From NCBI GenBank assembly GCA_003232185.1, contig QIMC01000390.1, positions 1-35,046 of the forward strand: a stretch of DNA of 35,046 nucleotides, in the 5' to 3' direction. A program made the position numbers and the translations under genes. How positions within the stretch are numbered: position 1 is the stretch's first letter; each line of letters opens with the position of its first letter. Source of the stretch: Flammeovirgaceae bacterium. GTDB taxonomy: Bacteria > Bacteroidota > Bacteroidia > Cytophagales > Cyclobacteriaceae. Positions 16,927-28,147 of the stretch are shown one piece after another. Below the pieces are notes generated by a model. It saw only the letters and a program-made list of their open reading frames with translations. It did not search any database and was not told the origin of the DNA.

Positions 16927-19900
16927 TTATTGAGCTAAACTGAAACTGATTTGAGTCCCAAATCTGGTAGTGGCCCGTTTGAATGAGTTGGTTACTTTTG
17001 GTTCGTTGATGTTTCGTTCGAAATAGAGCTGTAAATTAAGCCGGTCATTCACCACATAACTAATAGTAGGACTTAGTTGGAAGTTTAAGTTACCACTGGT
17101 TATGGTATTGGATTCTTCAAGTTTTCGTTGAATGGTCTCGCTCTCACCGATGCTCAAGGCCAGCCTGAAGGTAAGATCGTTTTCGAGGGTAACTGTTTTT
17201 CCTCCCATTTTCCAGGGAATTTTAAACCCTTGTTTTCGATAACCGATATCAACTACAAAATCCTGTCTATTTAGTTCCGTAACCTGAGCGTTGGATAACT
17301 GAAGGGCTAAATTCCGCTCTTTTCTATATTCAATTCTAAAGTCAAGCCTGCTTTTAGTACGCAAATTTATACCTATTAAGGGTGCAAAACGTTCGGTAAT
17401 AACTACCTGGTTGATTACATACAGAGGTACCCATTCTCCATTGTCATTAAATATGGATGATAAGGGATAATCCTCTATATCATTATCCAGGGTGATCAAG
17501 CTGGGGTCAAGGTATTGCCCTGAAGCTGTGAACCCAATTACATCATAAGTTGAAGTATAGCTGTGGGTTATATTTATGGAAGAGAATACATTAGACCATT
17601 TAGGAATTTTGCTCAATCCTGCATAATCAAGTCGCCAGTTGGGCATTGGAGTTCGAGGGAAAGGTGTTAGTTTGATTGAATTAGGATCCTTTCCTGAATA
17701 GGCCGCAAGGAAAGCGGGGATCAGAACATCCTGTGATTGTGACCCATAGGATCCCCCAGGGGTAGCATTTTCCGACTCCAGTCGTTGTTGGATAATGCTG
17801 ATGTTGTTTTCAAATTCATTGAATACCGGGCTTGAATTATCAGATCGGCTTCCATTAAAGGCTGTTTTCAAGGTAAAATATGAAATGCTATAGCTTCCTG
17901 TCCGGGTGGGATTAAAAGAGGTAATCGTCTCACGATCGTCATCAAACCGGAATATTTCATTGTAGACTGCTGACTTTAATTTTCGCATGCTCAAATCTAT
18001 CCGCAGGTCAGGAAGTGGTTCGACCCTTCCAGTAATATTTAAATCAATGGTACTGGATTGACCAAATGGTTGAGTAAGGAATGGGCTGGGTGCCAACCAT
18101 CCGTTTTCTACAACCTTATCCTTGATTGCAAGACTTTGACTACCCAATACAAATGACCATCCCGGCGCATTAAACCCTTGATCCAGTCCAAACAAGTGGG
18201 CATCTGGCATAAATCCGGACAAAATAGTGCCTTCCCGTTTGCTATAAGTCGCATTAACTGACCGCAAGGACATAAATACCCGCATAATTGCTTTTATCAG
18301 GCCATTATTTGGTCCAGCCTGTGCCGTTGTGTCATTGGGGTCGGGTCGGGAGCGCCCACGTGCTGGCTGGTTAATATTTTTAAGGAATTGAATTTTGTTA
18401 TAGAGTTTTACTAAATCTACCCTGCTGGTAATGTTTCGGTCTCGGTTATTCTGAACAATATTACCCAAAGTGTCTTTTTGATTGCCCTCATTGAAAGGAT
18501 TAAAGGCCCCTGAGGTCCAGGTGTAGTTGACATTATATCCAAGATCTGCATTCAGCCAATCAGTAAAAGGAATCTTATCCAGTGGAAGACGGTAGTTGAG
18601 TGCCAAAGTTTGGTCGAAATTCTTTAATCGCCCCATGTCGAACAAATTACTCCTTACCTGTTCACGTTTTTCACTAGTATCAAGCTCACCGTCAGGCTCA
18701 TCTATTATGGCCAATGCCCGTGCTGAATAGTCCAGAGACAGATTGCGTGACAAGTTCCATCTAAGGTTATAGATGCGACTAAATGTAAAGCTTTTTTCAA
18801 AATTTGGATTTATACCATTAGTAGTAAGATTGTTGTTCTCATCCACTCCCCATAGCTGAGTTTTAATAAACCGGCGGTCTACATCGGCTCTAAATGAAAA
18901 ATTACTAGGCATTAGTGAAATATTAATGTCTTTGATCAACTTCAAATATGGAGAACTGAACGACTCCGAATCCTTTAAAGGCGCAATATTCCATTCTTTA
19001 GGACTAAAATTGTAAGATAATGCACCTTTATAGGACTTGTAATAATAAGTTTCCATTTGGAAACTGTGGCGCTTAATATCGCTAAAGGCATAGGTAAGAG
19101 AAAAGTTTTCTATATCATACACTCTGGATTTGCCCTCTTCATTGGTTTTAACCTTTCTGACGTTGGTAAAGTTAAGGCTTCTCCGAGTGGTCTTGTCTTG
19201 GGCAATTTTACGATACTCTTCCCGCTCAGCTTCGTCACCGATAGAGGCCAGGGAGTTTTCCAGGGTAATATCAGGGTCTCTGGGATCGAATTGGGGGGTG
19301 ATTGTAGTTGTTTGGTAACTGGCATACATTGGAACATGAAGCCCTAGTTTTTCCGGAAGGAACTTATCCAGGTTTAAGTTTGCAGAAACATCAAATTCAG
19401 TGGTTTCTTCACGGGCACGCTCAGAGATTCTATCCTGAATGCTACCAAAACCGAAGGTAGTATGTCGTATCGAAGCACTTACATTTCCAAGATCCGCCAG
19501 TTTCATGTTCAGGCTGGCATTTGCTGCCCATCCCGCGGTTTGGTCGAAATCACTTACCCGCAATTCATTGGCCCAAATACAAACAGACTTAGGAGCGCCA
19601 TCCAAGGATTCCGGGTTTCTTATACCAATCATCATGGCATAGACAGTGGACATATCAGGATTTCCCAAAACCCTGATTCCATGGCGACCTACAATATGAG
19701 GTCCATCTTGAGGAAACGGAAGATTGATTTCTGCATTCAATTGGTTTCTAAGGCTTTTTAGTTGATACAACTCATTAATATCCAGGTCGATCTCATTCTC
19801 AAGCGGCCATATCTCACGGGAATCAGTGCTTCCATCCGGAGTCATTTTCAAGGGAATTTGAATTTCATAGTAGTTTTGAGTGAAGTCTGTACCTATGCGT

Positions 19901-22900
19901 AGGAATGCAGTTAGCTCATCATCTTTAGTATCTAGACTTTCGGCATGTAGGAACATCTTGATTCGGCCGTAATTGACCAGATCGAAATCTACATTTTTGA
20001 AAACTGCCCGGGCGTCCCGGTCAGGTAAATCCTCTACACACAACTCAATAGATTGCTCATTGAGACGCCTATTAAGCGTGGAGAGATTATCCCGATCCCT
20101 CTGAAACCCCGGAGGAACTACATATCCTGGGTTCTTTTCTTCACTAACTACCGAAATAGTAAATCTGGGGTCTTGGGTATCCCTGTCCTCAAAAAACCCT
20201 GTTTCTTCCAGGTTTTTATTAAAACGTCGCCATTGACTACCCACCAAATGAAAATCTGCCATACGCAATACCACAGGATCAGTGAAGCCTGTCATATACA
20301 TTCTCATATATCTGATAGATTTAAAACCTTCGATACTGCCCTGCTTGCGGTCCGGCTGTCTTACCGGTATACGAAATAAGTACCAGGAGACTTGGTCTCC
20401 ATTAATTGTGTTGGTCACTTTGTCTTGAATGTTTTGATTTCCAACTACCAAAGCTGCTGGAGTTAGGTCAATATTGTATTCGTAGTATTCCTCCAGGTCA
20501 CTAATGGTATTATCGATATTCAAGTCCTCATTCTCAGGGAAATTACTTCCGGAAGGGATAAACGATTGACTGGCATCAGTTGCTACCGGAGAATTGTTTT
20601 CCATACTATTAAAATCCTGGTACCGTTCTACGATCTGTTGATTTTCAGCATCCTTGTCGGCATCTAAAAAATAGGTGAAATCATCCCCTGAAATATCCCC
20701 CTCTATTTCCAGCCTAATTGGTTCAGGCAACAATGAAACTCTTTGTTTAAATTCGGAGAATAGCGTATCGCTTAACTCCGTTTCACTGTTAACTCCATCC
20801 AGCCCAATATCCTGATTGTCTCTGGCACTTATATCGTTGTCAAATGCATTGGTCAAGAATTGTTGCGTAGTAGTCCGCCCCCAGGCACTGGTATTGATAT
20901 TGCCATTGCCCTCTGTTATTATCCCATCGGCTGGCATTCCATTTTCGAACCCATGACTATCATCCGGAATTACATCTTCAGATACACTTCCAAGGTTCAA
21001 TATTAGTTTCCCACTCAAATCAGTATTATTTACAGGGTTATCACCCACCAATACCCGTCCATTTGGACCTGCAATAAAGGGATCCATTAACCAAAACTCA
21101 ATGAATTCAATATTGGTTTTGTCGAAATCTACATCAGAGGTAATGGCCCGGGTCAGTCCCCCCCAATTCTTCTCTGGTTCCGGCAAGCTGCCATTGTTCA
21201 GTATATCTGGATTATAGTTATACGGCCCACGCTCAGTGGGGAAATAGGCAATATCAAAAATGGGTAAATTAATATTTACTTGTTCACGGTCTTGTTCTGC
21301 AAAAATCTCTTGTGGTACCACCGACCTGGAGTAGTGGTTGTCAGTGTCTATATTCTCGGGGGTATTGTTGTCATTACTGCGATAAAATACATTGTCCACT
21401 ATATACCAGGCGACCTTTCCCCGTTTATATCCAGAGTCGAGATTATTTGCACTTGGCGTGCCAAACCTGCCATCATCGGTAACCGGTGTACTGGCCAGCT
21501 TCCAGTTCAACACACTGGTAAGATTAAATGGGGTTACAGCTGCTTCAAAATCATCCAGATAGGCCAATCCTTCCCCTCCATTTCGGTTGGAGGTACCAGG
21601 AAGTAATTGTGCAAATTCGGCATTGAACACCACGTTTGAGGGCTCTTTGGTACTGATTAATGGCAAGGCATCTACCAATTGAGTAAGAAATCGTGATTCT
21701 TTTCTATAATTAAAGTCCAGCCCCCATTTAACATTACGCACCGGTTCACTTCCTACGCTGATCCTGGTGATCAATGGGCGCTCATTCAGGTAGAGCAAGG
21801 TTCCTCCTAGGTTTACATCATCACTGAATCGATAGTCCAGTCTGGTGCCCATGAGGCTCCTGGTTTGAAAGTTGAACAGATCAGCCTTTTCATAACTTAT
21901 TTTGATCTGTTTTCCGGATATCAATATCCCTTCATCGATGAGGATTACCTTCCCCAAATTGTAGTCTACCCGATAATGGACTCCTTCAGTAAGTATGGTA
22001 TTTCCAGCAGTAACGGTTACTGAGTTTTCCGCAATATTGATCCCGGGCAGTACGATTTCATTGGAGGATCCAGCTTGCAATTGGCCTTTTAAAAAAAACT
22101 TGTTTAACAAAACGTTTTGCTCCGCATCGTTTTTTGTGCCGGAATACAGCTCATTAAAAACAAACCGGTCTTTAAGCTCCTGTTCATTGTCGGTAAAAAG
22201 TTTTTCCAGATCACTACCAAATGGTTCCAAAACCGGGAAAATAATTTGCCCAACATCAGCTTTAATAGTAAGCCCATCAACAAAATCAAAATTCCCATCC
22301 GGTTGTGGATCGAGATTAGAATTCAGTTGGTCAAGGTCCAATAACTCCACCAATGGAATGTTTTTGGTATTTACCCCTTCATGAAGACTCGGATTGTCTT
22401 GTCCGGTTATATCATCCCTGTAAATAATTCGCAACTGGAAACCTTCTTGGGCTACTTGATTGGCGTTAAGGCTATAAACGTTTTTCATCATCAAGTCCCA
22501 GGTATTCGCGGAAGTGTTGATTTTTCCGGGCCTCAGCAGTTTCAGGAATATTACCTCGTCTTCAGGCCGATTGGCATAATCGTCTGTAAGTTCACCTACT
22601 TTGTAATTCGTTCCATTGATATTGTACTCATAGGCAACTGCTAATACTTCATCATTTTGAAGCTTTCTAAACAGACTGATATACCCGAGCTGTTTGCTTA
22701 TGTTGTATTCTCTTTCGTTGAGTTTACGTGCACCTCTAATTACTTCAAAATCAGAAGATTTATTGAGGCCAAGCGCAGTCAATTCATCACTTACAGTACT
22801 TACATTTCTAAATGCCGGATCGTCTACGATATCCAGAAGATCATTGGCGTTGTTGTTGTTAGGTGCATCGGGATCATTACTGGTAAAGATATCGGTTCTT

Positions 22901-24042
22901 TGAATGACTGCACCTTCCGCGAGATCCATGTAGGCAGCAAAATTTCGCAGGGTTTCGGTATCGTTATTCCTGTTTAATATATACACTTCGACCCTGGTGA
23001 CATTCACCCTGGATATGATCTGAGGTAAAGAGGTTAACCAAGAGTTGTAGTGGTCTCTAAAGAAATGTCCAAGAAAGAAATGCCTATTTTCGTCATACCC
23101 TGCCGATGATAGCTCAAACTCCCTGGCTTGAGATCCCCCTTCGATGGTAATGGCATCAGTGCTCCCTCTTTGCGTGGAAAATACTCCGGTAACAAACAAT
23201 TTTCCAAACTGAAGTTCAGTTTTGACTCCAAACAGATTTTGTGAGCCCCTGATCAGGCTGTTATTGATGCCCATACTGACGTTGCCAATTTCAATTTTTT
23301 TGATGATGTCCTCTTCAAACCCTGTATATTCAACACGAAGGTCATTTTCGAAATCAAAAGAAGTGTTGTTGTCAAAGTTGGCGGTAACTCTCAGTTTCTC
23401 TCCAATTTTTCCAATCACGTTCATACCAATACGTTGGTCAAAGTCAAAAGTGCCTTGTTTTTGCCGTCTAATAGGAATTGCGGGGTTGAAAATACGCTCT
23501 GATCTAAATCCAAAATCAAGGGTAACAGACCCATTGGGTTGAATGTCAACAAAACTGCCACCAAAAATTCGATCAAATACCGGGCTAATAGGAATTTTGG
23601 GTATCAATCTCTTGCCGCTCACGGCACTCTCTCCGTCCAACTCAGCTGATTTGGTTTTCCAATAATCCCGAATCATGTTTCGCTCTATCAAACGTGAATA
23701 TTCTTCAAATGTCATAATGGTGGGTGGCCTGAAATCCAATCCATCCATTCGTTCATAGATGCTGTAGTTCAATGCAGTATCTACCTCGACATCCAGACTT
23801 AAGCCAAATGGGTTCTGGTTGATCAAAGATGATTGTTCAACTTTGTCGGAGAAGGGATCACCCAGACGGTCGCGAGCATCATAAGTAGGTTGTCTACTTT
23901 GTTGATAACTGGGAATGGTATCGGTAACCTGTTGAAATTGAATCAGATAGTAGTTTATGCCCTGTGATTTATGACATGCACCAAGCATTAGTAGGAGTAT
24001 TAAAACTCCTGATATAATATACTTGTAGGTATTTAGCTGCAA
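16927..24042 (-). CDS. sprA: SprA, type IX secretion outer-membrane translocon
   Basis: SprA (Sov in Porphyromonas) forms the giant 36-strand outer-membrane barrel through which T9SS cargo crosses, working with PorV. The 2371-residue product has the expected huge size and the family's repeated strand-rich blocks: PNGSVTLDFGFRSERI and QRIGMNVIGKIGEKL near the N-terminus, GLAYLDDFEAA mid-protein, and a strand-rich C-terminus ending FGTQISFSLAQ. The N-terminal signal has a hydrophobic stretch ending LGAC (C23), which resembles a lipobox. In gliding Bacteroidota SprA also supports adhesin secretion for gliding motility. It starts 5 bases after ruvA and is followed by gcvH, an arrangement I recall from other members of the phylum. 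Confidence 0.96.
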   Translation of the reverse strand: MQLNTYKYIISGVLILLLMLGACHKSQGINYYLIQFQQVTDTIPSYQQSRQPTYDARDRLGDPFSDKVEQSSLINQNPFGLSLDVEVDTALNYSIYERMDGLDFRPPTIMTFEEYSRLIERNMIRDYWKTKSAELDGESAVSGKRLIPKIPISPVFDRIFGGSFVDIQPNGSVTLDFGFRSERIFNPAIPIRRQKQGTFDFDQRIGMNVIGKIGEKLRVTANFDNNTSFDFENDLRVEYTGFEEDIIKKIEIGNVSMGINNSLIRGSQNLFGVKTELQFGKLFVTGVFSTQRGSTDAITIEGGSQAREFELSSAGYDENRHFFLGHFFRDHYNSWLTSLPQIISRVNVTRVEVYILNRNNDTETLRNFAAYMDLAEGAVIQRTDIFTSNDPDAPNNNNANDLLDIVDDPAFRNVSTVSDELTALGLNKSSDFEVIRGARKLNEREYNISKQLGYISLFRKLQNDEVLAVAYEYNINGTNYKVGELTDDYANRPEDEVIFLKLLRPGKINTSANTWDLMMKNVYSLNANQVAQEGFQLRIIYRDDITGQDNPSLHEGVNTKNIPLVELLDLDQLNSNLDPQPDGNFDFVDGLTIKADVGQIIFPVLEPFGSDLEKLFTDNEQELKDRFVFNELYSGTKNDAEQNVLLNKFFLKGQLQAGSSNEIVLPGINIAENSVTVTAGNTILTEGVHYRVDYNLGKVILIDEGILISGKQIKISYEKADLFNFQTRSLMGTRLDYRFSDDVNLGGTLLYLNERPLITRISVGSEPVRNVKWGLDFNYRKESRFLTQLVDALPLISTKEPSNVVFNAEFAQLLPGTSNRNGGEGLAYLDDFEAAVTPFNLTSVLNWKLASTPVTDDGRFGTPSANNLDSGYKRGKVAWYIVDNVFYRSNDNNTPENIDTDNHYSRSVVPQEIFAEQDREQVNINLPIFDIAYFPTERGPYNYNPDILNNGSLPEPEKNWGGLTRAITSDVDFDKTNIEFIEFWLMDPFIAGPNGRVLVGDNPVNNTDLSGKLILNLGSVSEDVIPDDSHGFENGMPADGIITEGNGNINTSAWGRTTTQQFLTNAFDNDISARDNQDIGLDGVNSETELSDTLFSEFKQRVSLLPEPIRLEIEGDISGDDFTYFLDADKDAENQQIVERYQDFNSMENNSPVATDASQSFIPSGSNFPENEDLNIDNTISDLEEYYEYNIDLTPAALVVGNQNIQDKVTNTINGDQVSWYLFRIPVRQPDRKQGSIEGFKSIRYMRMYMTGFTDPVVLRMADFHLVGSQWRRFNKNLEETGFFEDRDTQDPRFTISVVSEEKNPGYVVPPGFQRDRDNLSTLNRRLNEQSIELCVEDLPDRDARAVFKNVDFDLVNYGRIKMFLHAESLDTKDDELTAFLRIGTDFTQNYYEIQIPLKMTPDGSTDSREIWPLENEIDLDINELYQLKSLRNQLNAEINLPFPQDGPHIVGRHGIRVLGNPDMSTVYAMMIGIRNPESLDGAPKSVCIWANELRVSDFDQTAGWAANASLNMKLADLGNVSASIRHTTFGFGSIQDRISERAREETTEFDVSANLNLDKFLPEKLGLHVPMYASYQTTTITPQFDPRDPDITLENSLASIGDEAEREEYRKIAQDKTTRRSLNFTNVRKVKTNEEGKSRVYDIENFSLTYAFSDIKRHSFQMETYYYKSYKGALSYNFSPKEWNIAPLKDSESFSSPYLKLIKDINISLMPSNFSFRADVDRRFIKTQLWGVDENNNLTTNGINPNFEKSFTFSRIYNLRWNLSRNLSLDYSARALAIIDEPDGELDTSEKREQVRSNLFDMGRLKNFDQTLALNYRLPLDKIPFTDWLNADLGYNVNYTWTSGAFNPFNEGNQKDTLGNIVQNNRDRNITSRVDLVKLYNKIQFLKNINQPARGRSRPDPNDTTAQAGPNNGLIKAIMRVFMSLRSVNATYSKREGTILSGFMPDAHLFGLDQGFNAPGWSFVLGSQSLAIKDKVVENGWLAPSPFLTQPFGQSSTIDLNITGRVEPLPDLRIDLSMRKLKSAVYNEIFRFDDDRETITSFNPTRTGSYSISYFTLKTAFNGSRSDNSSPVFNEFENNISIIQQRLESENATPGGSYGSQSQDVLIPAFLAAYSGKDPNSIKLTPFPRTPMPNWRLDYAGLSKIPKWSNVFSSINITHSYTSTYDVIGFTASGQYLDPSLITLDNDIEDYPLSSIFNDNGEWVPLYVINQVVITERFAPLIGINLRTKSRLDFRIEYRKERNLALQLSNAQVTELNRQDFVVDIGYRKQGFKIPWKMGGKTVTLENDLTFRLALSIGESETIQRKLEESNTITSGNLNFQLSPTISYVVNDRLNLQLYFERNINEPKVTNSFKRATTRFGTQISFSLAQ

Positions 24043-24047
24043 TGCTT

Positions 24048-24641
24048 TTAGGATGATTTAAGAACCCGCTTTATTAGCTCTTCCACAGTTATATCCTTGT
24101 TGGCATTTTTCAGGTTGTTGATAATGGCTCTTTCGGCCACGTTTTTGTTAATTCCTAGGGTGACTAAGGCGGATAACGCTTCTTTTTGAAGGCTATTGTG
24201 TGAATCCAGGTAATTTTGTCCGGTGTGAACTACCAGGTTTTCTTTTAACAATTTGTCTTTTAGCTCTAAAATAATTCGTTGTGCAGTTTTGGCCCCTACA
24301 CCTTTTACACTTTGAATTAAGGGTGCGTTCTCAGTTAGTATGGCATTTTGAATTTCCTGTGGCGATAAGGAGGACAATATTAATACTCCCGTAGCAGGCC
24401 CTACCCCGGAAATAGAAATCAGAGCCATGAATAGATTTTTCTCTGACTGATCGATAAACCCATAAAGAGTATGGGCATCTTCTTTTATGTGGGAATAAGT
24501 AAATAACTTGACCTTACTCAAATTTTCAATAGCTGAGTAGGTGCCAAGTGTTATTTTTAATTGATATCCTATACCTCCAACATCAATTACCACAAAAGCA
24601 GGTTCTTTGACCACCAAAGAACCTTCAATATATGCAAACAT
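24048..24641 (-). CDS. ruvA: Holliday junction branch migration protein RuvA
   Basis: RuvA binds four-way DNA junctions as a tetramer and recruits the RuvB motor during recombination and repair. The 197-residue product begins MFAYIEGSLVVKEPAFVVIDVGG (OB-fold domain I), has two helix-hairpin-helix motifs (SISGVGPATGVLIL and VKGVGAKTAQRIILEL), and a C-terminal three-helix domain (EALSALVTLGINKNVAERAI). I chose the start at 24641 rather than an ATG two codons earlier (24647), as family members begin at this Met. It lies 53 bases after maeB and 5 bases before sprA. RuvB and RuvC are not in the window. Confidence 0.95.
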   Translation of the reverse strand: MFAYIEGSLVVKEPAFVVIDVGGIGYQLKITLGTYSAIENLSKVKLFTYSHIKEDAHTLYGFIDQSEKNLFMALISISGVGPATGVLILSSLSPQEIQNAILTENAPLIQSVKGVGAKTAQRIILELKDKLLKENLVVHTGQNYLDSHNSLQKEALSALVTLGINKNVAERAIINNLKNANKDITVEELIKRVLKSS

Positions 24642-24694
24642 GGTCAATCATTTGTTGCCTCTAAAGTTAATACAATTTGACTTTAAGCTGTGAC

Positions 24695-26962
24695 CTAGGT
24701 CTGGTTAATTTGTGCTTCTACTACTGCAATTGCCACCATATTCACAATCTCCCTAACCGTACTGCCCAACTGCAAAACATGAACCGGTTTATTCATGCCC
24801 ATAAGGATAGGGCCTATGGCTTCAGAGCCTCCTATTTCCATAAGTAACTTGTAAGCAATATTGCCTGACCCGAGGTCAGGGAATATCAAAGTATTGGCTC
24901 CGTTTCCGGCCAATTCACTGAAAGGGTAGTTAGATTGTTGAATTTCAGTATTCAGAGCTACATTGGCCTGAATGTCACCATCGATGATCAGATCAGGATA
25001 CTTCTTTTTTGCTAAAGCAGCAGCTCGTGCGGCTTTAGCAGGTACTTTACCTTTACTGGATCCAAAATTGGAATAGGAGAGTACCGCCATTCTCGGTTCG
25101 ATGTTAAAGAACCTTACTGCATTGGCAGTAAGTCCGATGATGTCAACCAGGTCTTCGGCGGTAGGTTCGACATTAACGGTTGTATCGGCTAAAAAATAAG
25201 AGTCTTTCTTGTCTGATATGATGTACATGCCAGCCACTTTATTGACTTCAGGTTTTGTGCCAATAACCTGTAAGGCCGGGATGATGGTTTTCGGATAGTC
25301 CTTGGTAAGCCCGGATATGAAGGCATCTGCTTCTCCCTGCTCAACCATCATGGCTCCGAAATAGTTTCGGTCCCGCATTAGCTTTTTACCTTCAAAAAAA
25401 GTTAATCCTTTTCGTTTTCTTTTCTCATAAAGTATTTTGCCATAGGCCTCAGCTTTTTCCTCCTTTTCAGAAGTATCAATGATTTGACAGTTACCTAAAT
25501 CAAGGTTGTAGGTTTTTGACAATTGCTCGATATGTTCTCTTTTACCCAGTAATATTGGTATTGCAATTCCTTCTTCCAGGAGGATCTCTGCCGCTTTTAG
25601 TATCTTGTAATTATCGGCTTCCGCGAAAACCACCTTTTTAGGATCCTTTTTTGCCCTGGTAATCATATGGCTGGCCAGTTTATGATGGATCCCGATACGT
25701 TTTTGAAGATCCTGGTGGTACTGCTCCCAGTCTGTTATGGAAATCCTACTGACGCCGCTGTCGATAGCAGCTTTAGCAACTGCAGGAGCAATAGTGGTTA
25801 TGAGCCTTGGGTCAAGCGGTTTTGGGATTAAATAATCCCTTCCGAAGGTCAGTGACTTCCTACCATAAGCTTTGCTTACTATGTCGGGTACCGGTTCTTT
25901 GGTTAGTGCAACCAGGGCCTTTACAGCAGCCATTTTCATTTCCTCATTAATGGCAGAAGCCCTTACATCTAAGGCGCCTCTGAATATATAGGGAAAACCC
26001 AATACATTATTTACCTGATTTGGATGGTCAGATCTTCCGGTTGCCATAATTATATCTTCTCGGGCCGCCATAGCCTCCACATAGGGAATTTCCGGATCAG
26101 GATTAGACAAGGCAAAAACGATAGGATTTGCCGCCATAGTTTTAAGCGCTTTTCCGGTTAAAATATTTCCCTTTGACAACCCAAGAAACATGTCTGCCCC
26201 GACCAGTGCTTGTTTCAAAGTAGCAACCTTCCTGTCCGTAGCAAAGGCAGCCTTTATGGAATCCAGTTTGGGGCGATCTTTATGAATGACCCCTTTACTA
26301 TCCAGCATTACAATATTTTCTTTTCTGGCCCCTAAAAGCACATACAATTTAGTTGAAGCAATAGCAGATGCGCCTGCTCCGTTAACCACGATTTTCAATT
26401 CGTTGATCTTTTTGCCAACTAATTCGACCGCACTCAATAACGCAGCCGCAGAAATGATAGCGGTACCATGCTGATCATCATGCATAATGGGAATCTGCAT
26501 ATGCTCCTTTAGTTCCTCTTCGATTCGAAAGCTTTCCGGTGCTTTGATATCTTCCAGGTTAATGCCACCAAAAGTGGGTTCAAGTGATTTGACGATTTTA
26601 ATAAATTGATCAGGATCCTCCTCATCGATTTCTATATCGAAGACATCAATTCCCGCGAATTTTTTGAACAGTACTCCTTTACCTTCCATTACTGGCTTTG
26701 ATGCGCTGGCTCCAATATTACCCAAACCCAGAACTGCAGTCCCATTAGTAATGACTCCTACAAGATTTCCCTTGGCAGTATATCGATAAACATCATCCGG
26801 GTGATTAGCAATTTCTAAACAGGGCTCAGCAACTCCTGGTGAATATGCCAGGGCCAGGTCTAACTGTGTGCTTAACATTTTTGTAGGTACAACTTCGATT
26901 TTTCCAGGTACACCTTGCTCATGATAGTCCAGAGCATCCTGTTTTTTGATCTTCATACTCAT
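24695..26962 (-). CDS. maeB: NADP-dependent malic enzyme with phosphotransacetylase-like domain
   Basis: This enzyme oxidatively decarboxylates malate to pyruvate, yielding NADPH, in the cytosol. The 755-residue length fits the MaeB fusion. Residues about 20-160 form the malic enzyme N-terminal part ([11 protein letters not shown] with Y40, [19 protein letters not shown] at 161-167). A Rossmann NADP domain follows (VNGAGASA, G195-A200). From about residue 430 there is a phosphate acetyl/butyryltransferase-like domain ([39 protein letters not shown]). In MaeB that domain is regulatory, binding acetyl-CoA, rather than catalytic. It starts the run leading into ruvA and sprA. A second Met at 26956 is an equally possible start. 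Confidence 0.95.
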   Translation of the reverse strand: MSMKIKKQDALDYHEQGVPGKIEVVPTKMLSTQLDLALAYSPGVAEPCLEIANHPDDVYRYTAKGNLVGVITNGTAVLGLGNIGASASKPVMEGKGVLFKKFAGIDVFDIEIDEEDPDQFIKIVKSLEPTFGGINLEDIKAPESFRIEEELKEHMQIPIMHDDQHGTAIISAAALLSAVELVGKKINELKIVVNGAGASAIASTKLYVLLGARKENIVMLDSKGVIHKDRPKLDSIKAAFATDRKVATLKQALVGADMFLGLSKGNILTGKALKTMAANPIVFALSNPDPEIPYVEAMAAREDIIMATGRSDHPNQVNNVLGFPYIFRGALDVRASAINEEMKMAAVKALVALTKEPVPDIVSKAYGRKSLTFGRDYLIPKPLDPRLITTIAPAVAKAAIDSGVSRISITDWEQYHQDLQKRIGIHHKLASHMITRAKKDPKKVVFAEADNYKILKAAEILLEEGIAIPILLGKREHIEQLSKTYNLDLGNCQIIDTSEKEEKAEAYGKILYEKRKRKGLTFFEGKKLMRDRNYFGAMMVEQGEADAFISGLTKDYPKTIIPALQVIGTKPEVNKVAGMYIISDKKDSYFLADTTVNVEPTAEDLVDIIGLTANAVRFFNIEPRMAVLSYSNFGSSKGKVPAKAARAAALAKKKYPDLIIDGDIQANVALNTEIQQSNYPFSELAGNGANTLIFPDLGSGNIAYKLLMEIGGSEAIGPILMGMNKPVHVLQLGSTVREIVNMVAIAVVEAQINQT

Positions 26963-27065
26963 AATTTATCGCGTTATTGGGAGAGGCACAATTTAAGTGT
27001 TTAATGCTAATTATTCCTATTATGAAGGCCACATTCGTTGGCTATCTGACCAAGTGCCTGGGTGT

Positions 27066-28130
27066 TTAGGAAGAATGCTCGGATTGAGTCTGGAAAGTCC
27101 TTAAAATGGTTTCCAATTCCCTCAGGGTATTTCTTTTTTTCTTACCTGGAGAATAGACAAACCCTTCTACATAGTATAATCTGCCGATTGATTGATCTAC
27201 AAAAACATAGCCCAAAAAAGGACCTCCCATGGAGTTGTTTTTTAGCTTCCAGGCTCCTCGAACTTCGACTGCGAATTTTTCACCAAGATTTAAACTGATT
27301 GAATCTATTGGAACCAGAGGCTCAGTTATCATATAGGATAGGCTATCGTCTCCCAAGAGCAGTTGTTTCCATGCCTTGTTTCTGAATGCAATGATCTTCT
27401 CTCGATTGAAAGCCTGTTCTTCTGAATAGTCTTTGTAAGCAATGAATAGATTTTTATCCACTTTGTTGTCCATCAATCTGATCCAGATACTGTGATCAGT
27501 TTCTATCCCAATTTCGTAACCGTAAGGTACCTGTAAGAAAAATTGATGATTTTCAAGTAGTTTATTTTCAATTCCTTGCTCTCTAGGAGCTTGATAAAGG
27601 GCCTTTCGATAACGTGATTTTTGAACATTAACAAAGTAGTTTTGGATAATGGTCCTATTGGCGACCAGATGATCTATCAACAAGTCACTATTACGCTGGA
27701 ACAAATGCATAACTGCCTGGTCTCGGGCAAATAGATCATCTTGCTTAGTATAATAGATGTTGGAGTCAGCCAGGATTTTTGCTTGTGACTCTTTGGTAAA
27801 GTAATTGCGTAAGATAATGTCACCACGGCTGTTTCCCTCTAATGTAGAGACAAATACCAGATTTCTGGCATTTCTCAATACACTATTGAACTTATCCGGA
27901 TCTACACGAACCAGGTTAAATAGTGGTTCATCCTGAATTAAACCGGGGAATGGAGCTTTGAAAATATTTCTAATCTCATCTCCCAGCGCACCGGCCCACT
28001 TAGTGGAATCCATAATTAAAATGATCTCACCAGCTCCCCCTGTAGCACGTGGCAATATAGCCTTGTTGTCAAGAAAGGAACATCCGTAAAACAACAGGCT
28101 CAGAAGGACAGCAGTTATTTGGGCTTTCAT
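27066..28130 (-). CDS. DUF4837 family lipoprotein
   Basis: The 354-residue product begins with a lipoprotein signal (MKAQITAVLLSLLFYGCSFL, lipobox FYGC). The body matches my recollection of DUF4837: ATGGAGEIILIMDSTKWAGALGDEIRNIF at the start, YGYEIGIETDHSIWIR in the middle, and GPFLGYVFVDQSIGRLYYVEGFVYSPGKKKR near the end. It is predicted to sit in the envelope; the function of the family is unknown. It stands between the transglycosylase gene (122 bases away) and maeB (103 bases away), so it may be a single transcription unit. A weak promoter candidate lies at 28148-28177. Confidence 0.85.
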   Translation of the reverse strand: MKAQITAVLLSLLFYGCSFLDNKAILPRATGGAGEIILIMDSTKWAGALGDEIRNIFKAPFPGLIQDEPLFNLVRVDPDKFNSVLRNARNLVFVSTLEGNSRGDIILRNYFTKESQAKILADSNIYYTKQDDLFARDQAVMHLFQRNSDLLIDHLVANRTIIQNYFVNVQKSRYRKALYQAPREQGIENKLLENHQFFLQVPYGYEIGIETDHSIWIRLMDNKVDKNLFIAYKDYSEEQAFNREKIIAFRNKAWKQLLLGDDSLSYMITEPLVPIDSISLNLGEKFAVEVRGAWKLKNNSMGGPFLGYVFVDQSIGRLYYVEGFVYSPGKKKRNTLRELETILRTFQTQSEHSS

Positions 28131-28147
28131 AGTGGAAAGTACTCTAT

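Noticed and set aside
21995-22384. 129-codon open frame on + inside sprA
   Set aside because: It is a shadow of the sprA coding frame; no family likeness and no promoter or ribosome-binding context.
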